From the NCBI RefSeq assembly GCF_028416635.1, contig NZ_CP114013.1, forward strand, positions 1,116,001 through 1,180,000: a stretch of 64,000 nucleotides of DNA, read 5' to 3'. The notes below the pieces were generated by a model that was not told the origin of the DNA, ran no database searches, and saw only the letters and a list, made by a program, of their open reading frames with translations. The DNA is from Baekduia alba (GTDB lineage Bacteria; Actinomycetota; Thermoleophilia; Solirubrobacterales; Solirubrobacteraceae). Position 1 is the first letter of the stretch. The number at the start of each line of letters is the position of its first letter. The translations under genes and the position numbers were made by a program. Positions 63,538 through 64,000 of this stretch are shown piece after piece.

Positions 63538-64000
63538 TCAGACCGGCTGCGCCGCGCCGTTGGGCGCCGGCGCGGGCGCCGGCGGGGCGGACGGCGTTCC
63601 GGCCTGCTCGCCGACGGCAGCGGTCTCGCGGGCCAGGAACGCGCCGAGCTCCTGGATGGTGCTCATGAGCGGCGCCGGGAACACGACCGTGGAGTTCTTG
63701 TCGACCGAGATCTCGACGAGCGTCTGCAGGTTGCGCAGCTGGAGTGCCAGCGGGTGGGCCATCATCACGTCGGACGCGTTGGCCAGCTCGCCCGCGGCGA
63801 GCGCCTCGCCCTCGGCCGCGATGATCTTCGCGCGCTTCTCGCGCTCGGCCTCGGCCTGCCGCGCCATCGCGCGCTTCATGCTGTCGGGCAACTGGATGTC
63901 CTTGAGCTCGACGACCGTGACCTCGATGCCCCACTCCTCGGTCTGGACGTCGAGGATCTCGCGGATGTTCTGGTTGATGGCGTCGGTCTGCGACAGGGTC
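63538..64000 (-). CDS. SPFH/Band 7 (slipin-like) protein, N-terminus outside the window
   Basis: The last 153 residues or so of a slipin. The visible part starts with the C-terminal half of the SPFH domain ([20 protein letters not shown], then [20 protein letters not shown]), followed by the coiled-coil [20 protein letters not shown] with [15 protein letters not shown], the [20 protein letters not shown] segment typical of prokaryotic slipins, and an Ala/Pro-rich end. Slipins form membrane-bound oligomers and organise membrane domains. The gene continues beyond 64000 on the minus strand, so the membrane anchor and any nfeD partner are not visible. Confidence 0.9.
   Translation of the reverse strand, partial: TLSQTDAINQNIREILDVQTEEWGIEVTVVELKDIQLPDSMKRAMARQAEAEREKRAKIIAAEGEALAAGELANASDVMMAHPLALQLRNLQTLVEISVDKNSTVVFPAPLMSTIQELGAFLARETAAVGEQAGTPSAPPAPAPAPNGAAQPV

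Overview
The window comes from a very GC-rich actinobacterium. It has ECF-sigma/zinc-finger fusions, choice-of-anchor A and fibronectin-like surface proteins, very large secreted proteins with repeated Cys-Pro-x-Ala-Ala segments, a hut operon with HutF, and frequent GTG starts in GTGA/ATGA overlaps. The closest fit by style is the Thermoleophilia/Solirubrobacterales (Conexibacter/Solirubrobacter-like). That placement is inference from gene content, not from a marker gene.

Layout. 1-8.4 kb: end of a secreted protein, an R2-like ligand-binding oxidase, and a histidine-degradation operon (IclR regulator divergent from hutU-hutI-M20 amidase-hutF, running on into a membrane protein and csaA). 8.4-20.6 kb: ECF sigma factor with fused zinc finger and membrane tail, tRNA-Leu(TAA), truncated globin, choice-of-anchor A surface protein, HxlR regulator, HAMP-adenylate cyclase, ThDP enzyme, Ppx/GppA phosphatase and a 2-hydroxyacid dehydrogenase.

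20.7-40.6 kb: a genomic island of about 19.9 kb inserted in the 3' half of an initiator tRNA gene. The left junction keeps a whole tRNA-fMet; a 38/39 copy of its 3' half marks the right junction. A tyrosine integrase sits at the left end, and matching integrase arm-type repeats lie at both ends. Cargo: excisionase-like HTH protein, AbiEii-type toxin-antitoxin pair, a MobF/TraA relaxase broken by internal deletion, then a defence block. That block has two divergent parts. Leftward is a two-gene unit: an XRE-HTH/two-TM/pentapeptide-repeat protein and a 791-aa zinc-ribbon PD-(D/E)XK protein of no family I recognise. Rightward is a six-gene overlapping operon: two different HsdM proteins, HsdS, HsdR, a YgjP-like metalloprotease and a HARE-HTH/Mrr endonuclease whose first domain is frameshifted. 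The leftward pair is the best candidate for an undescribed system.

40.6-49.9 kb: mostly lineage-type secreted proteins with decayed sequence between them, including a duplicated leader of about 85 bp and a lone tRNA T-arm. 50-59.6 kb: MFS exporter, YafJ/EgtC-like amidotransferase and glutamate-cysteine ligase-like enzyme on the minus strand, then a plus-strand operon of a TcyP-like cystine symporter, an anchored Ser/Thr/Ala-rich protein and a secreted protein with a thioredoxin-like WCPNT motif. 59.6-64 kb: small membrane protein, methyl-accepting chemotaxis protein, and a three-gene minus-strand operon (SPFH protein cut by the window edge, STAS protein, UPF0104 membrane protein).
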